NCBI RefSeq assembly: GCF_016107545.1
Contig: NZ_JABASS010000009.1
Location: 43,709-107,708 of the forward strand
DNA length: 64,000 nt
Reading direction: 5' to 3'
Source of the DNA: Psychrobacter namhaensis
Lineage (GTDB): Bacteria > Pseudomonadota > Gammaproteobacteria > Pseudomonadales > Moraxellaceae
Shown: positions 36,360-46,464 of the stretch, in pieces
Layout: each line of letters opens with the position of its first letter
Numbering within the stretch: the first letter of the stretch is position 1
Position numbers and translations under genes: made by a program
Notes under the pieces: generated by a model
The model's input: the letters and a program-made list of their open reading frames with translations, nothing else
Database searches by the model: none
What the model was told of the DNA's origin: nothing

Positions 36360-37142
36360 TTATGAATGGGTCAAATGTTGTCGCACAAGTTGATTGAATA
36401 CCTCAGGCTGCTCAATATTTGAGATGTGTGAAGCGTCGATCGTGGCAAGCATGGCGTTTGGGAGACGCTCGACCATATATTGACCATCAGCAACCGTCGT
36501 CACAGGATCTTTAGAGCCTGCCACCACTGTAATCGCGACATCGATATCTTTTAACTGTTCGCGAGTATCAGCGACAGACAGCGCCTCACAGCAGCTAGCA
36601 TAACCCTCTCTACTCCCAGCGGCAAGCGTATCAGATAAGTTTTGTACGACCTCAGGATGAGTGTCGATAAAGCCTGCGGTAAACCAACGCGATGCTGCTG
36701 TAGCTGCAATAGGGTCTAGACCTTGCTCTCGTACCAACTGCGCACGATCTGTCCACGCTCCCTCGTTCCCAATCTTCGCGGCGGTATTGCATAGCATCAA
36801 GTGGTGGAAGCGGTTAGCATAATTGAGGGCTAGCCATTGACCAGTCATGCCGCCCATTGAGATGCCACAAAAAAATGCTTTATCAATATTCAGATGATCA
36901 AGCAAATCAATGACGTCTTGACCAAGCTCATCAAGACTATAAGGGCCTTTGGGCGCAGAAGATTTACCATGACCACGAGTGTCATAACAAATAATGAAGT
37001 AATCGTTTTGCAAGGCGTCAATTTGCGGCTGCCACATGTGGTAACTTGTCCCTAAGGAGTTGGAGAATATAAGCGCAGGGTGGTGATTATCACCAAAAGT
37101 AGCATAGTGTAAAGTAACGTCTTTATTGTTAAATACGGGCAT
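36360..37142 (-). CDS. pcaD: 3-oxoadipate enol-lactonase
   Basis: 260 aa, alpha/beta hydrolase. The nucleophile elbow is CGISMGGMTG, the oxyanion region is FSNSLGTSYHMW (typical of PcaD), and the late catalytic His is in IDASHISN. It hydrolyses 3-oxoadipate enol-lactone to 3-oxoadipate, the meeting point of the catechol and protocatechuate branches. The start at 37142 has AGGA eight bases before it; the longer frame to 37172 lacks support. It is the last gene of the operon, followed by the terminator. The catalytic order after CatABC is complete with it. Confidence 0.92.
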   Translation of the reverse strand: MPVFNNKDVTLHYATFGDNHHPALIFSNSLGTSYHMWQPQIDALQNDYFIICYDTRGHGKSSAPKGPYSLDELGQDVIDLLDHLNIDKAFFCGISMGGMTGQWLALNYANRFHHLMLCNTAAKIGNEGAWTDRAQLVREQGLDPIAATAASRWFTAGFIDTHPEVVQNLSDTLAAGSREGYASCCEALSVADTREQLKDIDVAITVVAGSKDPVTTVADGQYMVERLPNAMLATIDASHISNIEQPEVFNQLVRQHLTHS

Positions 37143-37227
37143 AACTATTGTCCTTATTTGGAATGGTGTCATTATCGTGTCAGTGACGCATAGGCTTGTG
37201 GTTATGATGGTTAACTATTTATATGCT

Positions 37228-38466
37228 CTATGCGCAATGGTCAACACGTTCAATAATCATGGCGATGCCTTGTCCTACCCCAATACACATGGAGCAGATG
37301 GCAAAGCGTTTGCCCGTTTTTTCAAGTTGATTGAGTGCGGTTAAGATCAGCCTTGCGCCCGACGCACCTAGGGGGTGACCAAGCGCAATCGCCCCACCAT
37401 TGGGATTGACGCGTGCGCTATCATCTGGCAAACCTAAGTCGCGTGTACAGGCTAGCGATTGCGCCGCAAATGCTTCGTTTAATTCAATGACATCCATCTC
37501 ATCGAGTGACAATCCTGTTTGCGCCAATAGCTTTTTTATCGCTGGTGCGGGGGCAAACCCCATGATGCGTGGTTCAACCCCGACCGTCGTTGCCGCCACA
37601 ACACGGGCACGCGGCTTTAAGTTAAATTGCTTCACCGCTTGCTTGGAAGCGACTAAAAAAGCTGCCGCACCATCATTAATCCCTGAGGCATTACCGGCTG
37701 TCACGGTGCCGTTTTCTTTGACGATGGCACGCAGCTTGGCTAATTTCTCAAGCGTGGTATCAGCCCGAGGATGCTCATCTTTATCGACAATGACCGCATC
37801 GCCTCTGCGCTGCGGGATGACGACTGGGGTAATCTCGTCTTTGAAAAATCCTGCCGCTTCTGCAGCTTTGGTACGTTGTTGGCTACGTAGGGCAAAAGCA
37901 TCTTGGTCAGCGCGATTGATGTTGAACTGCTCGGCGACGTTTTCTGCCGTTTGCGGCATGGTCTCGGTACCATATAATTTGTCGAGCTTTGGATTGATGA
38001 AACGCCAGCCCATCGTAGTGTCTTCAAGCGTTTGGCCACGCCCAAACGCTTTATCTGATTTGCCCATCACAAACGGTGCACGGCTCATGCTCTCAACGCC
38101 GCCTGCGATAATGAGATCGGCTTCTCCTGCTTTAATCGCGCGCGCGGCGATGGCTAGCGCATCCATTGATGAGCCACATAAGCGGTTGACGGTGGTGGCA
38201 GGCACCTGATAGGGAAGGCCTGCGAGCAGTGACGACATACGCCCAACGTTACGGTTATCCTCACCGCTTTGATTGGCGCAGCCATAGATGACATCATCTA
38301 CTTGCATCCAGTCGACGTTGGTATTACGCTCCATTAGTGCTTTGATAGGGATAGCGCCTAAGTCATCTGCCCGTACTGGTGCCAAGCCGCCACCGTAACG
38401 CCCAAAAGGTGTGCGAATGGCGTCTATAATATAAGCATCATTTAAACCAGTGATGAAATCAGTCAT
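37228..38466 (-). CDS. pcaF: 3-oxoadipyl-CoA thiolase
   Basis: 412 aa thiolase. The nucleophile Cys is in VNRLCGSSMDA near residue 97; GHPLGASGAR and CSMCIGVGQG hold the catalytic His and second Cys. YGCANQSGEDNRNVGRM near residue 60 is the signature that separates PcaF/PaaJ from acetoacetyl-CoA thiolases. It splits 3-oxoadipyl-CoA with CoA into succinyl-CoA and acetyl-CoA, the last step of benzoate breakdown. It lies between pcaJ (45-base gap) and pcaD (85 bases) on the same strand. Confidence 0.95.
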   Translation of the reverse strand: MTDFITGLNDAYIIDAIRTPFGRYGGGLAPVRADDLGAIPIKALMERNTNVDWMQVDDVIYGCANQSGEDNRNVGRMSSLLAGLPYQVPATTVNRLCGSSMDALAIAARAIKAGEADLIIAGGVESMSRAPFVMGKSDKAFGRGQTLEDTTMGWRFINPKLDKLYGTETMPQTAENVAEQFNINRADQDAFALRSQQRTKAAEAAGFFKDEITPVVIPQRRGDAVIVDKDEHPRADTTLEKLAKLRAIVKENGTVTAGNASGINDGAAAFLVASKQAVKQFNLKPRARVVAATTVGVEPRIMGFAPAPAIKKLLAQTGLSLDEMDVIELNEAFAAQSLACTRDLGLPDDSARVNPNGGAIALGHPLGASGARLILTALNQLEKTGKRFAICSMCIGVGQGIAMIIERVDHCA

Positions 38467-38511
38467 GGTGAGTATCCTGTCCTGAGAGTTGGGTTTGGAT
38501 TGTGAGTTTTT

Positions 38512-39165
38512 TTATGAATGAGTGGCATCAATGAGCCTAGCACCAGTCACTGCTTGCAACTCAGCAAAGCTCATACCGTCAATGATCTCTGTGACTGCTA
38601 ACCCTTTATCAGTGACATCAATGACACACAGATCGGTGTAAACACGATCAACGCAGTGTTTGCCAGTCACGGGGTAGGTCAGTTCATTGACAATCTTAGG
38701 ATCGCCTGTTTTCGTTGTGTGATTGGTCATGACAAAGACTTTTTTGGCACCAACCGCTAAATCCATGGCGCCGCCGACAGCGGGTATTGCGTCTTCTGCA
38801 CCGGTACTCCAGTTAGCTAAGTCGCCATTGGCCGCCACTTGAAACGCACCCAACACGCAAATATCGATGTGTCCACCACGCATCATGGCAAACGAGTCAC
38901 CGTGATGAAAAAAGCTGCCACCCTCTAACATAGTGACGTATTCTTTTCCGGCATTGATCAGTTCGGGGTCTTCCTCACCTTTGGCGGGCGGAGGGCCAAA
39001 AGCCAGCAGGCCATTTTCTGAATGCAAAAACACATCCTTATCAGCAGGCAAATATTTCGCAATTTTGGTGGGTAGACCAATGCCCAAATTGACATAGGCA
39101 CCATCTGGGATATCTTGGGCAGCACGCTTGGCGATTTGGTCCCGTGTTAGTAACGTATGGCTCAT
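38512..39165 (-). CDS. pcaJ: 3-oxoacid CoA-transferase beta subunit
   Basis: 217 aa. YVNLGIGLPTKIA near residue 25, then LHSENGLLAFGP: the glutamate of SENG is the CoA-binding nucleophile of family I CoA-transferases. With PcaI it moves CoA from succinyl-CoA to 3-oxoadipate. The open frame goes up to 39309 but runs over pcaI. The ATG at 39165 has AAGGAG seven bases upstream and fits the family length. The gap to pcaI is 37 bases. Confidence 0.94.
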   Translation of the reverse strand: MSHTLLTRDQIAKRAAQDIPDGAYVNLGIGLPTKIAKYLPADKDVFLHSENGLLAFGPPPAKGEEDPELINAGKEYVTMLEGGSFFHHGDSFAMMRGGHIDICVLGAFQVAANGDLANWSTGAEDAIPAVGGAMDLAVGAKKVFVMTNHTTKTGDPKIVNELTYPVTGKHCVDRVYTDLCVIDVTDKGLAVTEIIDGMSFAELQAVTGARLIDATHS

Positions 39166-39202
39166 GGTGAAGCTCCTTATAAATGGCAGTGTTAAGCGAT
39201 GA

Positions 39203-39895
39203 CTAAGCGATAGCTGCGGCGTTGGCATGAGTTGGCTGGATTGGCACCACATGCTGCACAAAGATACCCGGCGTGATGATGTGTTCGGGATCAAGCTCAC
39301 CCAGCTCAACGGTTCTAGAGACTTGAGCGATGGTCACGTCAGCCGCCATTGCCATGATTGGACCAAAGTTACGGGCAGACTTACGATAGACCAAGTTACC
39401 CCAGCGATCGCCCTTGTCAGCTTTGATTAAGGCAAAATCTGCTTTAATTGGATACTCTAGGACATAGTCTTTACCATCGATATGGCGCGTCTCTTTACCT
39501 TCTGCGAGCAAAGTACCAAAACCTGTTGGCGTGTATACCGCACCAAGTCCCATACCGGCGGCTTGAATACGACAGGCGAGATTGCCTTGTGGCACCAGTT
39601 CAAGCTCGATTTTGCCCGCATGATACAGCTCATCAAACACCCAAGAGTCTGATTGGCGCGGGAACGAGCAAATGATTTTGCGTACCGCCCCAGATTTTAA
39701 TAGTTTGGCAAGACCATGGTCACCGTTACCAGCATTATTATTGATGATAATCAAATCTTTAACGCCCAAACTGATGAGGCCGTCAATCAGTTCGGCAGGC
39801 TGTCCTGCAGTACCGAAGCCACCAATCATAATCGTGGCGCCATCTTTGATTTGACTGAGCACATCTGTGAGACTTTTATCCGCTTTGTTAATCAT
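39203..39895 (-). CDS. pcaI: 3-oxoacid CoA-transferase alpha subunit
   Basis: 230 aa, the length of PcaI. IMIGGFGTAGQPAELI is the alpha-subunit glycine-rich CoA site, with later NNNAGNGDHGLAKLL and DRWGNLVYRKSARNFGP. It forms a heteromer with PcaJ to activate 3-oxoadipate. It follows benE after 140 bases, the widest gap after catC-catA in the long operon, so an internal promoter is possible; two GGTGGTAT repeats lie there near 39987-40010. Confidence 0.94.
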   Translation of the reverse strand: MINKADKSLTDVLSQIKDGATIMIGGFGTAGQPAELIDGLISLGVKDLIIINNNAGNGDHGLAKLLKSGAVRKIICSFPRQSDSWVFDELYHAGKIELELVPQGNLACRIQAAGMGLGAVYTPTGFGTLLAEGKETRHIDGKDYVLEYPIKADFALIKADKGDRWGNLVYRKSARNFGPIMAMAADVTIAQVSRTVELGELDPEHIITPGIFVQHVVPIQPTHANAAAIA

Positions 39896-40035
39896 ATTGA
39901 TATCCTATAAGACAGTAGTGTTAGAGATTATTAGCCAGAATTTTCGTTAAAACCGTTGAATCATTCATTAAGGAGGCTGAGTGTTAATGGGTGGTATCAG
40001 AAGGTGGTATGATCAATCACTCATAGCGTTTGCGA

Positions 40036-41232
40036 TTAAGTAGAAAGTGGTGATAAACGTTTTTTTGTCAAAACATAATGAGCCACCATACCGATAACAA
40101 TGCCCCAAAATACAGAACTTAACCCAAGAAAACTCATGCCAGAGGCGGTCGCTAAAAAAGTAATTAAGGCGGCGTCTCGTTGGCCGTCATCTTTCATAGC
40201 AATCGTGATGTTGGCAGAAATAGCACCAATAAGAGCAAGGCCTGCCAATGCTGCGACCAGCTCTTTTGGCAACAGACTAAACACCATGACAATGCTACCG
40301 GCAAACAATCCCCCTAATAAGTAAAAAATCCCATTGGCGACGCCTGCGATATAGCGTTTTTCTTTGAGCTCATGTGCATCTTTGCCTGTACACAGCGCGG
40401 CAGTAATCGCCGCGAGTACAATGGTAATGCCACCAACACAAGCGACCACTAATGAGGCAAGGCTTGCGACACTGACGATGGGTTTGGCTGGTGTGTTGTA
40501 GCCACTGAGATTTAAGATGGCCATACCCGGTAAAAACTGCCCTGTTAAGCTGACCAAGATTAAGGGAATGGCAAGGTTAAACGTGGCGTTCCACGTCCAT
40601 TCAGGCCAGATAACGGTGGGTATGGTCATCGCCAAATTCATCGAAACAGGATTCATCCTGCCGAGCAGGAGACTTAAAATAACCCCGCATAACAAGACCC
40701 AAATCATGGTGTAGCGCGGTGAGAAACGTTTGGCCAATAAGTAACAACCAAGCATGCTAAACACGATAAACGGCATGGTGTTGGTGGCCACAAATAACGC
40801 TAAGCCAAACTGAAACAAAATACCGGCCATCATACCGGCCGCAATACCATTCGGTATCCACCTTAAAATCTTGTCAAAAGACCCTGTAGCACCCACCAAA
40901 AATATCACCACTGCTGAGAGGATATAAGCAGATATGGCCTCATTGATACTCATCTCAGGAAATACGGTTACCAGTAGTGCTGTACCGGGCGCTGACCAAG
41001 CGGTGATGATTGGCGTCTTGTACTTAATGGAGAGATAAATGCCAGATACGGCAGCACCAATGGAGATACCCCAAATCCAAGAAGCCATCATTGCATCTGA
41101 GACCTGCGCGGCTTGTGCGGCCTGAAAAAAGATAATCAGGGGGCCAGCATACGAGATGAGCACCGCCAAAAATCCTGCCACCGACGCGGAGAGTGACCAA
41201 TCTTCTTTTAAGGTTTGGATGACAGTGGCCAT
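40036..41232 (-). CDS. benE: Benzoate/H+ symporter BenE
   Basis: 398 aa, about 12 hydrophobic helices. The start SASVAGFLAVLISYAGPLIIFFQAAQ and the core ITAWSAPGTALL are the BenE family pattern. It is an inner-membrane benzoate:proton symporter. ATG at 41232 is preceded by AGGA with a six-base spacer; the frame to 41247 is not needed. It is the second benzoate importer in the window beside BenK, as in Acinetobacter. It lies 78 bases after benD. Confidence 0.92.
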   Translation of the reverse strand: MATVIQTLKEDWSLSASVAGFLAVLISYAGPLIIFFQAAQAAQVSDAMMASWIWGISIGAAVSGIYLSIKYKTPIITAWSAPGTALLVTVFPEMSINEAISAYILSAVVIFLVGATGSFDKILRWIPNGIAAGMMAGILFQFGLALFVATNTMPFIVFSMLGCYLLAKRFSPRYTMIWVLLCGVILSLLLGRMNPVSMNLAMTIPTVIWPEWTWNATFNLAIPLILVSLTGQFLPGMAILNLSGYNTPAKPIVSVASLASLVVACVGGITIVLAAITAALCTGKDAHELKEKRYIAGVANGIFYLLGGLFAGSIVMVFSLLPKELVAALAGLALIGAISANITIAMKDDGQRDAALITFLATASGMSFLGLSSVFWGIVIGMVAHYVLTKKRLSPLST

Positions 41233-41310
41233 ATTGCTTCCTTGCAAATAAGCGGTAATCCTAGAGTAGGAGAGATTAAATGAGTCAAACTCCGAGCTTG
41301 TTGGGCGCCT

Positions 41311-42090
41311 TTAGCCTGCGTCACCGCCTCCCACAGGGATCGTACTGCCAGTGATATAAGAGGACTCATCTGACGCTAAAAACACAATGGCATTGACTTG
41401 TTCATCAATCGTGCCATAGCGTTTCATAAAGGTGCGATCAATGGTTTGATCAACGACTGCCTGCATCCATAACTTTTCATCGTCTGTTAAGGGCTTAGCA
41501 TTACGTGGAATCTTTCTGGGCGGCGCTTCCGTACCACCCGTTGCGACCGCGTTGACACGAATACCGTCACGGGCGTACTCAAAAGCGAGTGAGGCTGTCA
41601 TGGCATTCACACCACCTTTCGCGGTTGAGTAGGGGATACGGTTAATACCACGTGTGGCGATGGAGGAGACATTGACAATGGTGCCCGCTTGCTGTTCGAC
41701 CATGACTGGCAATACCGCACGGCAACACCAGAGCGTTGGAAATAATGAGCGACTGATTTCTTTTTGCACCTCTTCTTCTGAGAAGTTGATAAAGGGCTTC
41801 ATCCATATCGCCCCGCCAACGTTATTGACGAGTACATCGATACGACCATAAGTGTCAAGAGCCTTATCGATAGCCGCTTGTGCGCCTTGATAGGTTTCAA
41901 GATCCGCTTGAATCGTCGTGGCATCACCGCCGTTTGCCGTGATGTCGGCCAAGACTTCTTCCACCAACGGTGAGAAGTCGGCCATGACTATTTTTGCACC
42001 CTCACTTGCTAGACGTAAGGCGACGCCGCGCCCGATACCTTGGGCGGCGCCAGTGACGATACATACTTTATTTTCAAAGCGCTTACTCAT
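41311..42090 (-). CDS. benD: 1,6-dihydroxycyclohexa-2,4-diene-1-carboxylate dehydrogenase
   Basis: 259 aa SDR. VTGAAQGIGRG is the NAD motif, NNVGG the structural motif, and SIATRGINRIPYSTAKGG supplies Ser and YxxxK; it ends near ITGSTIPVGGGDAG. It converts benzoate cis-diol to catechol with release of CO2 and NADH. The length and the alternative NNVGG match BenD. Position after benC (47-base gap) supports the assignment. Confidence 0.93.
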   Translation of the reverse strand: MSKRFENKVCIVTGAAQGIGRGVALRLASEGAKIVMADFSPLVEEVLADITANGGDATTIQADLETYQGAQAAIDKALDTYGRIDVLVNNVGGAIWMKPFINFSEEEVQKEISRSLFPTLWCCRAVLPVMVEQQAGTIVNVSSIATRGINRIPYSTAKGGVNAMTASLAFEYARDGIRVNAVATGGTEAPPRKIPRNAKPLTDDEKLWMQAVVDQTIDRTFMKRYGTIDEQVNAIVFLASDESSYITGSTIPVGGGDAG

Positions 42091-42137
42091 TGCTGTCTCC
42101 TAAAAACCTTGCTTGTCACGCTATGGTTTAAGCCATG

Positions 42138-43154
42138 TTATTTTTCACTTGGGGTGAATTTCTCATAATAAAAATTGCTGGGTTTTAGCTGTCTAGTGTC
42201 TAGCCAGTCACTGACCGCATCGACCATGGCTAAAGGACCACAGAGATAAACATCAACGTCACCTCCATTTAACCACTCATCTTCAACATGGCTTGTGACG
42301 TAGCCTTTACGCTCATGGCTACTGTCTTCGCTTGCCACGCAGGTACGATAATCAAACCAAGCATGGTTTTGTTTCACTTCTTCAAGTTTGGCAATTTCCA
42401 CCAAATCCGTATCATTGGTGACGCCGTAGACCATATTGACAGGGTGATGGACGCCAGCAACCTCTAAGCTTTTTAGCATCGATAAGAAAGGGGCAATGCC
42501 TGTCCCACCTGCCAAAAATAATGTCGGGCGCACCAGTGGACGTAGATAAAAACTCCCAAATGGCCCTTCAAAGTCGATGTCCTGACCAATCTGAGCGATA
42601 TCAGACAAGAAGGTGCTCATCTTGCCGTTAGGGATATTACGGACGACAAACTCAGCTTGCTTGGCGCTCGGCACAGAGCTAAACGAGTAAGAGCGTGTTT
42701 CGTCAGAATCAGGAATACTAATATTGACGTATTGACCCGGCAAAAACACCAATGCATCTGGGTTTTCGATGTCCACGCCAAAATGAATGGTGGACTCTGA
42801 CAGTACATTGAGCTGTTGTAGCTTGCCTTTGAAAGTAGATTTACCCACTTTACAGGCTTCAGAGGAGCTTGGTACTTTGATGACGCAGTCGCTTTCTGGA
42901 ATCATCTGACAGGTCAACACGTAACCCTCAGCAGCTTCCGCTTCTGTCAGCGCGTCTTCGATATACATGTCAGGGTGCATATCGTAGCTACCTGACTCAC
43001 AGTGACAACGGCAGGTGCCGCAAGCGCCATCAAGACAATCCACTGGGATATTGAATTTTTGACGATAAGCGGCTTCGGCGACCGTTTCATCTGCTTCACA
43101 CTTGATAAAACCTGTGACGCCGTCTTCGAACTGTAGAGCAATATTGTATTCCAT
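42138..43154 (-). CDS. benC: Benzoate 1,2-dioxygenase electron transfer component
   Basis: 338 aa. An N-terminal plant-type 2Fe-2S ferredoxin has Cys ligands in CLDGACGTCRC plus a later Cys (about residue 77). The flavin domain has RSYSFSS near residue 155, and the NAD domain has LFLAGGTGIAPFLSML and YLCGPLAMVDAV. It passes electrons from NADH to the BenAB oxygenase. Domain order and length are those of BenC/XylZ. Confidence 0.95.
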   Translation of the reverse strand: MEYNIALQFEDGVTGFIKCEADETVAEAAYRQKFNIPVDCLDGACGTCRCHCESGSYDMHPDMYIEDALTEAEAAEGYVLTCQMIPESDCVIKVPSSSEACKVGKSTFKGKLQQLNVLSESTIHFGVDIENPDALVFLPGQYVNISIPDSDETRSYSFSSVPSAKQAEFVVRNIPNGKMSTFLSDIAQIGQDIDFEGPFGSFYLRPLVRPTLFLAGGTGIAPFLSMLKSLEVAGVHHPVNMVYGVTNDTDLVEIAKLEEVKQNHAWFDYRTCVASEDSSHERKGYVTSHVEDEWLNGGDVDVYLCGPLAMVDAVSDWLDTRQLKPSNFYYEKFTPSEK

Positions 43155-43219
43155 GAGAAATATCCCTTTTCAACACGTGTTAAATGAAACGTAGTGTCTG
43201 AAGAATGAGTGAGTGATAA

Positions 43220-43717
43220 CTAGATGTGATAGACATCCATAATTTGATGCACATAGTCGTCTTTTAAGACCACGTATTTATCTAAAATCTTTGGTTTGTC
43301 TTGATTCATATCTATCTTGTACTGAGAGTATCCCCAATAGGTATTGGTCTCGTGATAGCGATAAGATTTATTGATCCAGTTAAAGCGTACAGTCACGATC
43401 CCGTCATTATCTTCAAGTAACTCAATGTTAGATAAGTTGTGGGTGGTGCGGGTATCAGGGATGGTCGCTGAAGAGCGCTCCGTTTCGATACGGAAAATAC
43501 GATCTTCAAGACCACGACGATCAGGATAATAAATCAGTGAGATCTCTCTTTGTGGGTCGCTGATGAGCTCGCCATCGTCATCCCAGCTGGGCATCCAAAA
43601 TGGACAGTCTTCGTCATAGCACGTCAGCCATTCATCCCAGTTTTTTTCATCAAGTAAACGCGCTTCACGGTATAAAAACTGCCGAACCTCTTCGATATTA
43701 ACGGTTGCATTTTTCAT
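43220..43717 (-). CDS. benB: Benzoate 1,2-dioxygenase beta subunit
   Basis: 165 aa, ring-hydroxylating dioxygenase small subunit. FLYREARLLDEKNWDEWLTCYDEDCPFWMP is the N-terminal family pattern (seen in pieces), with later RTTHNLSNIELLEDND. It packs with BenA as an alpha3beta3 oxygenase; it is structural, without its own metal. It sits 84 bases after benA and 65 before benC on the same strand. Confidence 0.95.
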   Translation of the reverse strand: MKNATVNIEEVRQFLYREARLLDEKNWDEWLTCYDEDCPFWMPSWDDDGELISDPQREISLIYYPDRRGLEDRIFRIETERSSATIPDTRTTHNLSNIELLEDNDGIVTVRFNWINKSYRYHETNTYWGYSQYKIDMNQDKPKILDKYVVLKDDYVHQIMDVYHI

Positions 43718-43801
43718 TATCGATATCCTTATGTATTTATGAGTCCTGCCATAACAAGCAAGTGACGGGCTTTCGTATTTGGCTTGGCTTAGTGGCTGAT
43801 A

Positions 43802-45181
43802 TTACCCTTCACCATGTAGCTGTTTTTCTTGCTCTAGGGCTTTTTTCATCTCTTGATGCCAGTAGCGATGCTGTACGGTATATAAGCCTTCGTCTTCCGT
43901 TTTAACGCCACTCATTAAAGGTTTGAGATCGATGGCGGCTGCCCCTTCGTCAGCACCTTCTATCCAGTGCTCTGAGCCTCGGCACATATCATTCCATTCG
44001 AGCTTGATGCCGTTATAGCCTTCTTGGCATGAACGGAATTCCTCTAGGTCATCGGGTGTTGCCATGCCGGTGACGTTAAAGAAATCTTCGTACTGGCGGA
44101 TACGGCGAGCACGTGCTTCATCGCTTTCACCTTTTGGGGCGATACACCAAATACTCACTTCTGTTTTATCAACAGCAATAGGACGTAGCATACGAATTTG
44201 CGAGCTGAACTGATCCATGATATAGACGTTCGGATATAAGCATAAGTTACGCGAACGTCCAATCATCCAATCCGCCATGGCCTCGCCATACTTGGCCACG
44301 TAGTCGTCACGATACGCATAGTTTGGACGGTCTTGTGGGTTTTCCCACTGGGTCCATAGCAGCATATGACCATTTTCAAAGGAGTAAAAACCACCGCCTT
44401 GACGACCCCATTTACCAGCGTTCATGGCCTTGATATTGTCTTCTTTAACCGCTTCGGTTTCTTTACGGCGCGCAGTTGTCGCAGCATAGTTCCAGTGCAC
44501 AGCTGAGACGTGATAGCCGTCGGCCCCATTTTCAGCTTGCAGTTTCCAGTTACCATCAAAGGTATAAGTTGACGTGCCACGTAGAACTTCTAACCCTTCT
44601 GGTGATTGGTTGACAATCATGTCAAGGATTTTGGTGGAGCCACCAAGCCAGTCTTCGATAGGTTCGACATCATCATTTAGACTGGCAAATAAGAAGCCTT
44701 TATAGTTGGCAAGTTTGACTTGTTTGAGGTCATGCGAGCCTTCTTTATTAAAACATTCAGGATATCCTGCGTGTCTTGGGTCTTTTACTTTGAGTAGTTT
44801 GCCTGAGTTGTTAAAGGTCCAACCGTGGAATGGGCAGGTATAAGTGGCTTTGTTGCCTTTTTTATGACGGCATAACTGAGCGCCGCGGTGTGAACATGAG
44901 TTAATCATGCAGTGCAGCTCGCCTTCCTTATTACGGGCAAGGATGACTGGCTGACGACCAATGTATGACGTGTAGTAGTCGTTATTGTCAGGGACTTGCG
45001 TTTCATGAGCCAAATACACCCAATTGCTCTCAAAAATGTGTTTTATCTCAAGCTCAAATAGCTCTTCATTGGTGAAGGCACTACGATGCAGACGATAGAT
45101 CCCTTGTTCTTTACTTTCTTCTAAAAAATCATCAATAGTGATATCTGATCCTTCAGGTATTAGGTTGATACGCTCGCTCAT
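43802..45181 (-). CDS. benA: Benzoate 1,2-dioxygenase alpha subunit
   Basis: 459 aa. The Rieske centre is CSHRGAQLC (Cys-x-His) and CPFHGW (Cys-x2-His) at about residues 95-120. The catalytic domain has [10 protein letters not shown], with the two His iron ligands, and a later Asp. It adds O2 to benzoate to give the 1,2-cis-diol in the cytosol with BenB and BenC. It follows catA after 128 bases that contain a striking inverted repeat (45231-45260), so it may have its own control. Confidence 0.95.
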   Translation of the reverse strand: MSERINLIPEGSDITIDDFLEESKEQGIYRLHRSAFTNEELFELEIKHIFESNWVYLAHETQVPDNNDYYTSYIGRQPVILARNKEGELHCMINSCSHRGAQLCRHKKGNKATYTCPFHGWTFNNSGKLLKVKDPRHAGYPECFNKEGSHDLKQVKLANYKGFLFASLNDDVEPIEDWLGGSTKILDMIVNQSPEGLEVLRGTSTYTFDGNWKLQAENGADGYHVSAVHWNYAATTARRKETEAVKEDNIKAMNAGKWGRQGGGFYSFENGHMLLWTQWENPQDRPNYAYRDDYVAKYGEAMADWMIGRSRNLCLYPNVYIMDQFSSQIRMLRPIAVDKTEVSIWCIAPKGESDEARARRIRQYEDFFNVTGMATPDDLEEFRSCQEGYNGIKLEWNDMCRGSEHWIEGADEGAAAIDLKPLMSGVKTEDEGLYTVQHRYWHQEMKKALEQEKQLHGEG

Positions 45182-45230
45182 GGTGGCCTTCCTTGTATAA
45201 TAACGGTGTTAAATGAGGGTAGGGAGTGAG

Positions 45231-45260
45231 GTTTGATACGACACTTGGGACGTATCAAAC
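45231..45260. promoter_or_regulatory. Inverted repeat upstream of benA
   Basis: Perfect 10-bp arms GTTTGATACG / CGTATCAAAC around a 10-base spacer, centred about 64 bases before the benA ATG. The arms contain ATAC and GTAT, but with 12 bases between them, not the 7 of the CatM/BenM site. It could be an operator or an RNA hairpin in the catA-benA gap. Confidence 0.6.
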
Positions 45261-45309
45261 ACAAGAATCTACTGTTTATTAGCTACTTATATTCAATAAC
45301 AAGTGAGCC

Positions 45310-46233
45310 TTAACCTTGGGCACGGCGGCGTTCAACTTCACTGCCTTGGACCGGTTTATCGATGTCTTTTACGAGATGAAAATCAAAATCAATACTGGCA
45401 TAGGGTTTATCAAGCGCTTTTTCTTGTAGCTTGTCAGCGTCTTCAACCATTGTCACTTCTGGCACCAAGCCTTCACGACTGGCAAAAGCAAAGTCATCCC
45501 ATAAGTATTCATCGCCATCGATGTTAATTTGCGTGGTCAATTTGCGATGTCCATCTGCACTGGCAAAAAAGTGGATGTGGGCTGGGCGATGACCATGACG
45601 GCCGAGCGGGCCCAGTACTTTTTGCGTCATGCCGTCTGGTGGTACTGAGTAACCGAGCGGTACAATACTGCGGAAGGCATAATTGCCGTTTTCATCAGTG
45701 ATGATGCTACGACGTAGGTTAAAATCAGACTGTGATTCATCAAAGAAAGAGTAGTTGCCTAAGCTATTGGCATGCCATACTTCAACTTTGGCATTTGGCA
45801 GTGGTTTGCCATCGTTGTCATAAACAGTCCCTTGCATAAACAGCACGGTGCCATTGTCAAGATCCGTACCGTCGTCTAGACGAGCAAAGCCCTTTTCTTC
45901 TGGCGCACCAGCGACATAGAGTGGCCCTTCGATAGTACGTATGGTCCCGCCATCAAGGCCCGCTTCTTTTAAATCTTCTTCAATCATCAAATCCATGAAG
46001 TGATCAAATCCAAGACCGGGTGATAATAAACCGGCCTCTTTGCCCAAATCACCAATAAATTCAACCCCAGTCCAGTATTCATCGGCCGTGATTTTTAGAT
46101 CATTGATGGTTTGCATGAGGTCAGTGACGATACGTAATACAATCTCTTGTACGCGTGGATTGACTTGTTCAGGGAAGTCAATTTTGCCTTTGATGAATTG
46201 CGTGGCTAGTGCTTCAATTTGGCTGCGTTCCAT
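45310..46233 (-). CDS. catA: Catechol 1,2-dioxygenase
   Basis: 307 aa, intradiol dioxygenase. The N-terminal helical linker domain is followed by the iron site: Tyr in LGNYSFFD near residue 155, Tyr in GYSVPPDG, and the two His in GRHGHRPAHIHFF near residue 215. It opens catechol to cis,cis-muconate, which is also the inducer of CatM/BenM. The length matches CatA of Acinetobacter. In A. baylyi catA lies apart from catBC; here it stands inside the run between catC and benA. Confidence 0.95.
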   Translation of the reverse strand: MERSQIEALATQFIKGKIDFPEQVNPRVQEIVLRIVTDLMQTINDLKITADEYWTGVEFIGDLGKEAGLLSPGLGFDHFMDLMIEEDLKEAGLDGGTIRTIEGPLYVAGAPEEKGFARLDDGTDLDNGTVLFMQGTVYDNDGKPLPNAKVEVWHANSLGNYSFFDESQSDFNLRRSIITDENGNYAFRSIVPLGYSVPPDGMTQKVLGPLGRHGHRPAHIHFFASADGHRKLTTQINIDGDEYLWDDFAFASREGLVPEVTMVEDADKLQEKALDKPYASIDFDFHLVKDIDKPVQGSEVERRRAQG

Positions 46234-46341
46234 GTCTCTCTCCTTGTTGAGGACTATTTAAAGGTTTTGATATTGAGCTTTCTTACTCAAATTGTGTCGA
46301 TTAAATGACTGATCTACTAAATTTTGGGTCATAAAGTACCC

Positions 46342-46360
46342 TTGGTCTGCGATAGACCAA
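46342..46360. repeat. Short hairpin in the catC-catA gap
   Basis: TTGGTCT / AGACCAA with a five-base loop in a 231-base gap. No T-run. It may be an RNA-processing or attenuation element within the operon. Confidence 0.4.
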
Positions 46361-46464
46361 TGGAAGTCTAGTGAGAAAAATGTGTGGAAACGATTGCTGA
46401 TACGCTATTGGTGATTGGTTATAAGTCACTCTGATGGCGCTGACCAATAGCGCTGTCTACGGGT

